Below are positions 1 to 6,595 of a stretch of DNA of 9,372 nt, in pieces. The notes under the pieces were generated by a model. It searched no databases. It had not been told where the DNA came from and worked only from the letters and a program-made list of their open reading frames with translations. The stretch spans positions 1 through 9,372 of the forward strand of contig JAICXI010000043.1 of the NCBI GenBank assembly GCA_025980505.1, in the 5' to 3' direction. The stretch is from a bacterium. Its GTDB lineage: Bacteria > Oederibacteriota > Muellerivitia > Muellerivitales > Muellerivitaceae. How positions within the stretch are numbered: position 1 is the stretch's first letter; each line of letters starts with the position of its first letter. Both the position numbers and the translations under genes were made by a program.

Positions 1-528
1 CATTTTTTTACCCTCCTGCAGGCTCCAAAGCCGGCGTGTCACGGTTTTCCGGAAGACGGCCAGGAACCGGTGGTGGAGCCCTTCCACCTGTGCCTTGGAC
101 AATTCCACGCCCCGGTAATGCAGGGTGGAGGAGTAGGGTTTCCGTTCGATGTGAATGCCTGGAAATTGCCGGGTGAGCGGTTGAAGGGCCCGCCAAAGCC
201 GCCTGGCTTCGGACCTGAAAATATGGCGCAGGGCCGGTGGGGCCATTTGGAGGCCGCCGGGAAGGCCCTCGGCCTCGAAACCGTGGGTGCCCACCATGGG
301 AAAGCCTTTCAGACCGGAAACCCTCCGCAACCCCTCCACGTGGCGGCCACTGACGAAAATGACGGGGTACCGGCGCTTCAGCCGGTAAAGCAGGGCCCGA
401 TTCGATTTCGACAGGCGGGACCGTTCGGGGTCATCGTCAAAGTCGGTCAAGGTGCCGTCGTAATCCAGGAGGATGAGGAGGCGTTTCGACCGTAATTTCT
501 CCGCGAATTTTTGGGAAGGGCTTTTCAT
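1..528 (-). CDS. otsB: Trehalose-6-phosphate phosphatase, N-terminal part (runs off the left edge)
   Basis: This enzyme removes phosphate from trehalose 6-phosphate, the last step of the OtsA/OtsB route to the osmoprotectant trehalose in the cytoplasm. The reading frame is open from the ATG at 528 to base 1, giving 176 codons without a stop, so the C-terminal third is missing. HAD-phosphatase motif I is LLDYDGTLT (residues 20-28, with D22 as predicted nucleophile and D24 as acid/base). Motif II is VSGR (59-62). GTHGFE (80-85) and a later ERKPYSSTLHYR stretch match the substrate cap region of OtsB. The visible end, LQEGKKM, fits the conserved GKK segment that precedes the last catalytic motif. 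The start has no Shine-Dalgarno site but lies next to a TATAAT box, suggesting a leaderless mRNA. No otsA lies in view; it may be to the left. The family call is strong. Only the left-hand sequence can show whether the gene is complete. Confidence 0.9.
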   Translation of the reverse strand, partial: MKSPSQKFAEKLRSKRLLILLDYDGTLTDFDDDPERSRLSKSNRALLYRLKRRYPVIFVSGRHVEGLRRVSGLKGFPMVGTHGFEAEGLPGGLQMAPPALRHIFRSEARRLWRALQPLTRQFPGIHIERKPYSSTLHYRGVELSKAQVEGLHHRFLAVFRKTVTRRLWSLQEGKKM

Positions 529-535
529 GATTGAA

Positions 536-565
536 ATTATATTACCAGGCGGGACGGCTAGTCAC
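536..565 (-). promoter_or_regulatory. Sigma70-like promoter of otsB, apparently leaderless
   Basis: On the minus strand, GTGACT (565-560, four of six matches to TTGACA) lies 18 bases from a perfect TATAAT (541-536). Start of transcription is expected about seven bases after the -10 box, near 529, and the ATG begins at 528. There is no purine-rich ribosome site between them, so translation probably starts at the 5' end of the mRNA. Confidence 0.55.
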
Positions 566-645
566 GGAAATGAAGCGCCCGGCGGGGGAAGCCGAAAAGC
601 GCCGGTCCGGGGTTTTGATTTGGGGGAATGTCCCGCGGGTTCCAC

Positions 646-651
646 TATAAT
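646..651 (+). promoter_or_regulatory. -10 box of the TPR/beta-barrel gene
   Basis: A perfect TATAAT lies 47 bases before the ATG at 699, leaving a leader of about 40 bases that carries the GAGGAG ribosome site at 688-693. No good -35 box is seen at 17 bases; TTGGGG at 620-625 is 20 bases away. The spacer also holds a 6-base inverted repeat (CCGGCG 579-584, CGCCGG 600-605), which could be a regulator site or chance in GC-rich DNA. Confidence 0.45.
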
Positions 652-698
652 TGAAAGCGTGTTTGCGGCTTGCCGGTTCATTTAATCGAGGAGCGGAT

Positions 699-2135
699 AT
701 GAAATTTCTTCCTTATAAGAGAGTGTTGTTTTTTTCTTTCGCGGCATTGGGTTCGTTTTCGGACCTTTACGGCTATACCTCCACGGATTATTACAACGCG
801 GGCCTCCAGCTTTATCAGTCCCGAAACTACGCACAGGCAAACGCCTATTTCAGCGCGGCCCTCCAGGCGGACCCTCATAACGCGGCGGCCCTCCAGGGCC
901 GGGCCAATTGCTATTACGCGCAAGGCCGATACCCGGAGGCCCTTGCCGACTACCGGCAAGTCCAGGCCCTCCAGCCCGACAACACCCGGTTGGCGGCTTT
1001 TATCCAGGCCTTGCAATCCAAGGTGGGTGGAGGTTCCCCGGCGGCTTCCGGCGCCAACGCGGGGGGAAGCCCTCTTTCCCAGGGAGAGGCCCTTTACCAG
1101 CAGCGGCAATATGCGGCGGCCGTGCCTTATTTCCAAAAGGCCGCCGGGGAAAACCCGAGGGACTCGACGGCTTTCTACTACCTGGGTGCCGCCCAAATGC
1201 AGGCCGGCGACCTGAAGGATGCGGCCGTGGCTTTGGGCATTTCCAACCGGCTGAAACCCAATCCTTCCGTAGAGGCCTACGTCAACCAGCTGAAATCCAG
1301 GCTCGGCCCCGACGACCAGCAGTGGGTGGACGGCCAGATTTCGGCTTCCACCACGGCTTCAACGGCCCGGGTGGCGGCACCCCCGGCCTCCGGGAATTTA
1401 GGGGTCCGCCTGGAACCGGCTTTGTATTGGGTGAGCCTGGCGGATTTCACCGCCGCGGTTGAGAGCGCCCAGAAAGCGGCCCAACAGCAGCAAGCTTCCG
1501 ACCCAACCTTGAGTTTCAACGCCGGCGTGCCGACCGGTTATTTCGGCGGGGGAGTGGAACCGGTGGTGAAATTGGGGCCGGATTTGGAACTGGGCCTTCC
1601 GCTGGCCCTGCTCCCGGTCGGGACGGTTTCCATGAACACCCAGGACAACAACGGCAACAGCAACAGTTCCGCCTTCGCCATCAGCGGCTTCAGCGCGGGA
1701 TTGACCGGCCGGCTCCTGATCGGCAAAGGGGACTTCCAGTTTTTCGTGGCCGGGGGGCCCCTAGTTTGCCCCGTCAACATCGCCTTGACGGGAAGTACGG
1801 CCAGCGGGGGCACGACGCTCACCGGGAGCGGGAATTTCTCCGCCTTGGCCTTGGGCGGCCAGGCGCAGGTGGGCTTGGACTGGCATTTGGGGGATAGCTT
1901 CGTGGTCAGCCCCGTGGCGGGCTACCAACTGGCCGGGGCCGGTTCCTTTCCCGGAACCCTCTCCGTCGGCGGCGGGGGTTTTTCCGGCTCTTCCTCGGGA
2001 CAATTGGAGTTCTCCACCAGCACGAACACGATTTATTTCCTGGCCAGCGGCCAGGCGCCGGCGTCCGGCGACCGGCCCCTCCAAGTGGATTTGAGCGGCA
2101 TTTACGGCGGTGTCCAGGTTTCGGCTTTCTTCTAA
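699..2135 (+). CDS. Exported TPR-repeat protein with C-terminal outer-membrane beta-barrel-like domain
   Basis: The 478-residue product is probably an envelope protein of unknown specific role. A signal-like start (basic MKFLPYKR, then a hydrophobic run to about residue 25) is followed by two TPR units (about 30-63 and 64-97, with the signatures YNAGLQLYQSRNYAQA and AADP-type turns). A Gly/Ser/Ala linker (100-125), two more TPR-like units (125-193) and a second low-complexity linker (to about 243) come next. The rest, to the terminal Phe-Phe, alternates hydrophobic and Gly/Ser/Thr residues, as expected of antiparallel beta strands in an outer-membrane barrel. The aromatic last residue fits the BAM-recognition rule. 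ATG 699 was chosen over the in-frame TTG at 651 because GAGGAG lies five bases upstream and the TTG overlaps the -10 box. TPRs would scaffold partners in the periplasm. The barrel is inferred from strand pattern only; a secreted beta-rich domain is the alternative. Confidence 0.75.
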   Translation: MKFLPYKRVLFFSFAALGSFSDLYGYTSTDYYNAGLQLYQSRNYAQANAYFSAALQADPHNAAALQGRANCYYAQGRYPEALADYRQVQALQPDNTRLAAFIQALQSKVGGGSPAASGANAGGSPLSQGEALYQQRQYAAAVPYFQKAAGENPRDSTAFYYLGAAQMQAGDLKDAAVALGISNRLKPNPSVEAYVNQLKSRLGPDDQQWVDGQISASTTASTARVAAPPASGNLGVRLEPALYWVSLADFTAAVESAQKAAQQQQASDPTLSFNAGVPTGYFGGGVEPVVKLGPDLELGLPLALLPVGTVSMNTQDNNGNSNSSAFAISGFSAGLTGRLLIGKGDFQFFVAGGPLVCPVNIALTGSTASGGTTLTGSGNFSALALGGQAQVGLDWHLGDSFVVSPVAGYQLAGAGSFPGTLSVGGGGFSGSSSGQLEFSTSTNTIYFLASGQAPASGDRPLQVDLSGIYGGVQVSAFF

Positions 2136-2565
2136 GGGATCGTAACAAAGTCCCTGTTTGCCACGGAGACACAGCTTTAAATTGGGGACAATATCTTTAA
2201 GCTCCTATTGTTTGCTGCCATTGTGACCTGGCTTCGCTAAAGCTACGCCAGACGGGGAATGATTTGACGACTTGTGGGCCGTAGCCTTTGGCGAAGGCTC
2301 AAGCAACCCAAGTTTAAATAAGCCTTTGCGAAAAATCGGCAGCCACGGCTAAAACCACCCATGAACGGTTCGGCTTCCTGCGGTCGCTCACCGCAGGCTG
2401 GGGTTGCCTTGGTCCTGAGTGATCGAAGCGAATCGAAGGGTTCGCCTCGAAATTCGAGGCTCGCAATGACGACTAAACATAACCGAGACCTAAAAACTAG
2501 AAACTAAAGATATGGTTCCCTTTAAATTCAGGTTTGCTTTTCCGGGAAAAAAAGGGGGAAGGGGG
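2136..2565. other. Gene-free spacer with several palindromes
   Basis: No convincing gene lies here, and the DNA is visibly more AT-rich than its neighbours. It contains an imperfect hairpin around 2229-2253, AGCCTT/AAGGCT with a 5-base loop (2283-2299), CCTGCGG/CCGCAGG with a 7-base loop (2377-2397), a near-repeat ATCGAAG (2422-2428 and 2432-2438), and the palindrome GCCTCGAAATTCGAGGC (2444-2460). The short stem AGGGA/TCCCT (2135-2155) just after the stop codon has no T-run, so it is a poor terminator. The mixture resembles dispersed intergenic repeat DNA. Confidence 0.55.
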
Positions 2566-2594
2566 TAGGCATCCCGCCCCCTTTCTGTTATAAA
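2566..2594 (+). promoter_or_regulatory. Promoter of the M16 peptidase operon
   Basis: TAGGCA (2566-2571, four of six matches) is separated by 17 bases from TATAAA (2589-2594). The predicted transcript starts near 2601, leaving a leader of about 23 bases with GGAG at 2615-2618, five bases before the ATG. Confidence 0.5.
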
Positions 2595-2623
2595 ATTCGG
2601 GCCTTTCACTTACCGGAGAAACC

Positions 2624-4180
2624 ATGAAGAATCCGCTTCCAACGCAAAAAATCGCCTGGCTCTGCGCGACCCTGCTTTGGGCCGGGACCTCGAACGCTTT
2701 TGCCCTCGATCCGACCCCTTCCCCGGAAACCGCCCCCCCGTCCTCCGAGGCTTCCGACTTGAACCTTCCGGTCGTCGAAAAGACGCTCTCCAACGGGCTC
2801 AAGGTTCTCGTCGTGGAAAGGCCGGGCGTGCCCGTGGTTTCCTTCTCCTTCATGATGCCCGTGGGGGCGCAGGACGCGCCCAAGGGCAAGACCGGCCTCC
2901 CCCACATGCTGGAACACATGATGTTCAAGGGTACGGAGACCATCGGCACCCGTGATTACGCCAAGGAAAAGCCCATCCTGGAGGCCATGGACAAGGTGGC
3001 CGTGGAAATGAACACCGAAAAGTCCAAGCTGGAGCCCTCGGCGGAGAAACTGAAGTCCCTGGCCCTGGAAATGAAAAAGCTCCAGCAGGAAGACGGCCGC
3101 TGGGTGGTGAAGGACGAGCTCTCGGCCATCTATACCGAAAACGGCGGCCAGAGCCTGAACGCCTGGACCAGCCAGGACGTCACCAATTACCACGTCACCC
3201 TGCCGGCGGACAAGGTGCGCCTTTACGCGGCCGTCGAAAAGGACCGGCTGGGACACCCGGTTTTCCGCGAGTTTTACTCCGAGCGGGATGTGGTGGCGCA
3301 GGAAAGGCGCTGGCGGACCGAGTCCAGCCCGGATGGCGCCCTGGAAGAGGCCCTGGAATCCACCGCTTTCGAGGCCGGCCCCTACCGGGACCCCACCATC
3401 GGCTGGATGGGCGACATCCTGAAATTAACGCGGCCCGATGCGGTGGATTTTTACCGGCAGACCTACCGTCCGGACCGCGGGGTCTTGGCCGTCGTCGGGG
3501 GGGTCAAGGCCGGTGAGATACTTCCGTTGCTGGAAGGGACGCTGGGGACGGTTCCGAATCCGCCCGTGCCGCCCTTGAAGCAGGCATGGACCCAGGAACC
3601 TCGCCAACAGGGCCCCAAGACGGTGGTGGCACGGTTCGAAGCGGATCCGGTGGCCATGATCGGCTGGCATGTCCCCAATTTCCCCCATCAGGAGTCGGTG
3701 GAATTGGACGTCCTCTCCACCATCCTGACCTCCGGCAATACTTCCCGGCTGGTGCGCGACCTGGTTTTCGGCAAAAAGCTGGTGACCTCCATTTCCGCCT
3801 CGACGGGTTTTCCGGGGGACAGGGACCCCAATTTGTTCGTGATGCAATTCACCCCGGCGCCCAAGCAAAGCTACGACAGCGTGTTGTCCGCCATTGAGGC
3901 CGAGATCGGGGACATCCGTCAAAAGGGCGTGACCCCGGAAGAACTGGAAAGGGCGCGCCGAAGCGCCGAATCCGCCTTCCTTTGGGGCAAGACCTCCACT
4001 TCCGGGCTGGCCCAGGACCTGGCCTACAACCAGGCCGTGCATGGGGACTGGCATTACCTGGTGAAGTACCTGGAGATGGTGCGCTCCATCACTTCCAAGG
4101 ACCTGCAGGAAGTGGCCGCCCGGTACCTGGTTCCCGACAACCGCACCATCGCCACCCTGGAAAGGCCGGACGCGAAATGA
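2624..4180 (+). CDS. M16B zinc peptidase, catalytic subunit
   Basis: This is a pitrilysin-type zinc protease, 518 residues, probably periplasmic, cutting peptides inside a closed two-subunit chamber. A signal peptide is clear (charged start, hydrophobic IAWLCATLLWAG, cleavage near SNAFA at 23-27). The inverted zinc motif is HMLEH (94-98). The downstream ligand is probably E227 in ERDVVAQE, with E220 as the helper glutamate. The distance is about 57 residues longer than in the usual HxxEH-76-E spacing, because of a charged, coiled-coil-like insertion around 113-175. A second M16 domain follows (about 330-510). At the place where partner subunits have GLAY it reads KLVT, so the substrate-binding Tyr is lost (T388). 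The GGAG ribosome site supports ATG 2624. The stop overlaps the next start (ATGA), indicating translational coupling with the non-catalytic partner. The family is certain; the substrate is unknown. Confidence 0.93.
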   Translation: MKNPLPTQKIAWLCATLLWAGTSNAFALDPTPSPETAPPSSEASDLNLPVVEKTLSNGLKVLVVERPGVPVVSFSFMMPVGAQDAPKGKTGLPHMLEHMMFKGTETIGTRDYAKEKPILEAMDKVAVEMNTEKSKLEPSAEKLKSLALEMKKLQQEDGRWVVKDELSAIYTENGGQSLNAWTSQDVTNYHVTLPADKVRLYAAVEKDRLGHPVFREFYSERDVVAQERRWRTESSPDGALEEALESTAFEAGPYRDPTIGWMGDILKLTRPDAVDFYRQTYRPDRGVLAVVGGVKAGEILPLLEGTLGTVPNPPVPPLKQAWTQEPRQQGPKTVVARFEADPVAMIGWHVPNFPHQESVELDVLSTILTSGNTSRLVRDLVFGKKLVTSISASTGFPGDRDPNLFVMQFTPAPKQSYDSVLSAIEAEIGDIRQKGVTPEELERARRSAESAFLWGKTSTSGLAQDLAYNQAVHGDWHYLVKYLEMVRSITSKDLQEVAARYLVPDNRTIATLERPDAK

Positions 4181-5634
4181 AAAATAAAATTCATGACTCG
4201 AAATCCGGCGGAAGTAACCGTTTGGCCGTCGCTTTGGGCCTGTCGCTGTTTTTTTGGGGAGGGGCAGGCCGCGCCCAGGCCCGCCCGCCGGTGGTGCCGC
4301 CGGAGCCGCCCCTGCGGATCGAGATTCCCGATTTCCATGAAAAGACCCTCGACTGCGGCCTGAAGGTGATTTTCCTTGAAAACGGCGAGTTGCCCCTGGT
4401 TTCGGCCGGCTTTTACGCGCCGGGCGGATACCGCCTGGACCCCCCCGGCAAAGAGGGGCTGGTGGGGATGATGACGAACCTCCAAAGGGACGGCGGGGCC
4501 GGCAAGTGGGACGCCGAATCCTTTGACCGGGCCCTGGAAGACCGGGCGACGTCCATGTCGGCCTCCACGGATGTGGAAAGTTTTACCGCCAGTTTCAATT
4601 GCCTGGCGAAGGATTTGCCGGACGTACTGGACCTGTTCGCCGCCATGCTGAGGGCCCCGCGGTTCGACGCCAAGCGGTTCGACACGGACAAGGCCAATTA
4701 TATCGATTCCTTGAACCGCATCGAGGACACCCCGGATTCCCTCTCGCGGGTTTTGTTTTACCGGAGCCTGCTGGGCGGAAGCCCTTACGGCGGCTGCAGC
4801 ACCCCCCGGTCCGCCCAAAGCGTGACGCGGGAGGACATCGCTGGTTTTTACCAAAAGAACTACGGCCCCCGGGGCGCGGTGTTGCTTTTGACGGGGAAGT
4901 TCGACGAGGAAAAGGTGTCCCGGCGCTTGGAGGAACTGTTCGGCGGTTGGAAAGGGCAGGCGCCCTTACCGGCTTATTCGGAAGCCAAGCCCATGGGCCC
5001 GGCCATTTATTTTTTCCCTAAGGACGTGACCCAGGTCTTCATCCGTTTCGGGCTTCCGGGCCTCCAACGGCACGAACCGGACTTCATCCCCCTGGAGGTG
5101 GCCAATTACATTTTGGGGGGATCGGGGTTCACTTCCCGCTTGATGCGGGAAATACGTTCCAACCGGGGGCTGGCTTATTTCGTGGACAGCGTGTTCGTCC
5201 CCTATACGCAAATCCACGGGCCTTTCGAGGTGGTGGGCGGTACCCGTCCCGATGCGGTGAAGGAATACCTCACCACGATGTTCAAGGTCCTGGATGATTT
5301 TTCCAAGGAAGGGCCCACCGAAAAAGAACTGTCCCAAGCCAAGCAATCCATGGTCGAGGAATACGCCTACAATTTCGAGTCGCCCTTCACCTTGGCCCCT
5401 TATAAGGCCACGCTGGACTTCGAGGGTTACCCGGCCGATTACCTGGCCACCTACCGGGACCGGATCAGGGCGGTCACCTTGGGGCAGGCCTCGGCGGCCT
5501 CCCACAGGATCCTTTCCCAAAAGGACTGGGTATTGGTGATTTGCGGCCCGGCCGCTTTGAAAAAGGAGTTGTCGGAATTCGGCAAAGTCGTGGAAGTGGA
5601 CGACGTCTTCGCGCCCCTTTCCCCCAAACCCTGA
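4177..5634 (+). CDS. M16B peptidase-like partner subunit lacking the zinc site
   Basis: The 485-residue exported protein is the second half of the M16 pair. An N-terminal basic region and the hydrophobic segment LAVALGLSLFFWGGAG (16-31) form a signal peptide, with cleavage near AQA-R (36). At the HxxEH position the sequence reads GMMTN (97-101), so both histidines and the catalytic glutamate are gone. The C-terminal domain keeps SRLMREIRSNRGLAY (320-334), the Arg/Tyr motif that in heterodimeric M16B enzymes binds the substrate backbone opposite the zinc site. ATG 4177 was chosen because it overlaps the upstream stop, and the frame upstream of it lacks a signal peptide. Only a weak ribosome site (AAGG, about 11 bases away) is present, so coupling is expected. 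It probably has no activity alone. Known pairs such as the Sphingomonas SPH2681/SPH2682 proteins have this division of labour. Confidence 0.92.
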   Translation: MKNKIHDSKSGGSNRLAVALGLSLFFWGGAGRAQARPPVVPPEPPLRIEIPDFHEKTLDCGLKVIFLENGELPLVSAGFYAPGGYRLDPPGKEGLVGMMTNLQRDGGAGKWDAESFDRALEDRATSMSASTDVESFTASFNCLAKDLPDVLDLFAAMLRAPRFDAKRFDTDKANYIDSLNRIEDTPDSLSRVLFYRSLLGGSPYGGCSTPRSAQSVTREDIAGFYQKNYGPRGAVLLLTGKFDEEKVSRRLEELFGGWKGQAPLPAYSEAKPMGPAIYFFPKDVTQVFIRFGLPGLQRHEPDFIPLEVANYILGGSGFTSRLMREIRSNRGLAYFVDSVFVPYTQIHGPFEVVGGTRPDAVKEYLTTMFKVLDDFSKEGPTEKELSQAKQSMVEEYAYNFESPFTLAPYKATLDFEGYPADYLATYRDRIRAVTLGQASAASHRILSQKDWVLVICGPAALKKELSEFGKVVEVDDVFAPLSPKP

Positions 5635-5653
5635 CGGACGGCCATTTTAGAAG

Positions 5654-5682
5654 TTGTAAATTCCCGTGACTTTCCTTAGAAT
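5654..5682 (+). promoter_or_regulatory. Promoter of tRNA-Glu
   Basis: TTGTAA (5654-5659) and TAGAAT (5677-5682, five of six matches) are spaced by exactly 17 bases. Transcription would start near 5689, giving a 5' leader of about 68 bases. The leader includes a 7-bp hairpin GATTCTT/AAGAATC (5706-5728), which RNase P would remove. The promoter is flanked by an inverted pair ACGGACG (5634-5640) and CGTCCGT (5690-5696). Confidence 0.6.
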
Positions 5683-5756
5683 TTTGCCTCGTCCGTGAAG
5701 GATCGGATTCTTTCTCAACCCAAGAATCAGGACTCCGCGTTTTTTGGAGCGGTGAC

Positions 5757-5831
5757 GGCCCCATCGTCTAACGGTTAGGACGGATGGTTCTCAGCCATTA
5801 AATCGGGGTTCGATTCCCCGTGGGGCTACCA
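5757..5831 (+). tRNA. tRNA-Glu, anticodon CTC
   Basis: A complete 75-base cloverleaf reads GAG codons. The acceptor is GGCCCCA (5757-5763) with TGGGGCT (5821-5827), including a G.U first pair. The D-arm GTCT/GGAC spans 5766-5781. The anticodon stem GATGG/CCATT holds the loop TTCTCAG, with the anticodon at 5790-5792. The variable loop is AAAT, the T-arm is CGGGG-TTCGATT-CCCCG (5804-5820), the discriminator is A, and CCA is encoded in the DNA. The UC at positions 8-9 and the D-arm are typical of bacterial tRNA-Glu. The gene has its own promoter and terminator, so it is a single-gene unit. The unmodified-wobble CUC anticodon implies that another tRNA-Glu (TTC) exists elsewhere in the genome. Confidence 0.97.
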
Positions 5832-5835
5832 AATG

Positions 5836-5862
5836 AACCCAGGCCACAGGCCTGGGTTTTTT
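5836..5862 (+). terminator. Intrinsic terminator of tRNA-Glu
   Basis: A perfect 10-bp stem AACCCAGGCC/GGCCTGGGTT (5836-5845 and 5849-5858) with a 3-base loop runs into a T-tract ending at 5862, four bases after the tRNA CCA. The opposite strand lacks a long T-run, so it acts mainly on plus-strand transcripts. Confidence 0.9.
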
Positions 5863-5867
5863 AATTT

Positions 5868-5909
5868 CAGGAGCCCCGCGGGGGATTGAACCCCACTTGG
5901 CCCGGGGCC
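5868..5909 (-). ncRNA. tRNA-like minihelix (acceptor stem plus T-arm) in inverted orientation
   Basis: Read on the minus strand from 5909, GGCCCCG (5909-5903) pairs with CGGGGCT (5878-5872) to make a 7-bp acceptor-like stem with a G.U first pair. A 7-base linker (GGCCAAG) joins it to TGGGG-TTCAATC-CCCCG (5895-5879), a 5-bp T-stem with a consensus TTCRANY loop. The D and anticodon arms are absent, and the 3' end reads CCTG, not CCA. The 3' half matches the adjacent tRNA-Glu in all but three of 23 positions. The element begins six bases after the response-regulator stop codon, inside that gene's 3' untranslated region, and has no T-run for termination. It could be a decayed tRNA copy, a processing signal or chance GC-rich pairing. 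The structure is seen directly; any function is unknown. Confidence 0.5.
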
Positions 5910-5914
5910 GGCTT

Positions 5915-6385
5915 TTAGGTCTCTTCCTCTTCGTCCGAAAAACGGGTTTTTTGAGCCCAAAAATCCTCGATGTTCTTAACGATGCCGGAGTAATTCCTGG
6001 CGTCCACAGGCTTGACCAGGTAGCTTTCGGCGTTCAAGCGGTAAGCCATTTCGACGTCCGAGCCCACGGCGGAAGTCGTCAGGATCACTACCGGGATGGG
6101 TTTTAAGGCCGGGCCCTGCTTGATCTCGTAAAGTACGTCGCGGCCGTCTTTCTTGGGAAGGTTCAAGTCCAGGAGGATCAAATGGGGCTTGGCCACGGAC
6201 CGGAAATAACCCGCGTGGCGCAGGTAGGCCAAGGCATCCTCGCCGTTGCGCGTTACCCCCAGGTGGACGGGGAGGGAAGAATGGTCAAAGGCGTCTTTCA
6301 GGAGGAAGACGTCCCCTGGGTTGTCTTCCACCAGAAGGATTTCAAGCGGGTTGACTTCAGCGCGTTCGGCGGTTTGCATCATCAT
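5915..6385 (-). CDS. Stand-alone response-regulator receiver (CheY/Rcp1-like)
   Basis: This cytoplasmic signalling protein of 156 residues is a single phosphoacceptor domain with no output domain, resembling the Rcp1-type regulators that accept phosphate from phytochrome-like or hybrid kinases. The opening ILLVEDNPGDV supplies the acidic pair E20/D21. LILLDLNLPKKDG carries the phosphorylated aspartate D73. VVILTTSA supplies the switch Thr (103/104), and SYLVKPVD holds the conserved Lys (K125). The tail ends in acidic residues (DEEEET). Three ATG codons in a row open the gene (6385, 6382, 6379) with no Shine-Dalgarno site; TTTAAT (6393-6388) just upstream suggests a leaderless start. No histidine kinase lies in the window, so its partner is elsewhere. 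The family call is certain and the pathway unknown. Confidence 0.93.
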   Translation of the reverse strand: MMMQTAERAEVNPLEILLVEDNPGDVFLLKDAFDHSSLPVHLGVTRNGEDALAYLRHAGYFRSVAKPHLILLDLNLPKKDGRDVLYEIKQGPALKPIPVVILTTSAVGSDVEMAYRLNAESYLVKPVDARNYSGIVKNIEDFWAQKTRFSDEEEET

Positions 6386-6387
6386 GG

Positions 6388-6420
6388 ATTAAAGTAAAGC
6401 CGCCGGCCGTTCAAATACAA
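6388..6420 (-). promoter_or_regulatory. Candidate promoter of the receiver gene
   Basis: On the minus strand the candidate -10 boxes are TTTAAT (6393-6388) and TACTTT (6396-6391). Candidate -35 boxes are TTGAAC (6414-6409, 15 bases from TTTAAT) and TTGTAT (6420-6415, 18 bases from TACTTT). Every combination places the RNA start within about ten bases of the triple ATG. The spacing is imperfect, so the exact pair is uncertain. Confidence 0.3.
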
Positions 6421-6595
6421 CGGGAGAACCTTATTTTGTCCCTTTGCCGTTTTCATTCGGCTGGAGTTTTTACCACGGAAGTTATGGGACGGGCAAACGA
6501 TATGAAACGCCGCACCCACGCACTTTTGGACGCATCCACGGGGATGGAACGCTTGACCGTGGGCGATCCCGAAGCCGGCTCCCGCCGCCCTATTC

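Noticed and set aside
1..20. A minus-strand ATG at 3-1 preceded by a strong GGAGG-like site, suggesting a gene start at the left edge.
   Set aside because: It lies in frame inside the open otsB reading frame (residue 176), and the GGAGG-like bases encode the conserved LQEGKK part of the protein.
651..698. An in-frame TTG upstream start for the TPR/barrel gene.
   Set aside because: It overlaps the TATAAT box, and the added residues would precede the signal peptide. The ATG at 699 has a good ribosome site.
678..1196. Long open frames antisense to the TPR gene and to both M16 genes.
   Set aside because: They are shadows expected in GC-rich coding DNA. They show no ribosome site or recognisable motif and lie over well-supported genes.
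2377..2460. Repeated palindromes considered as a CRISPR array.
   Set aside because: The units differ in sequence and spacing, and there are no regular direct repeats or cas genes.
3982..4176. Upstream extension of the second M16 gene.
   Set aside because: This part is the out-of-frame shadow of the first M16 gene. The ATG at 4177 gives a signal peptide directly and overlaps the preceding stop codon.
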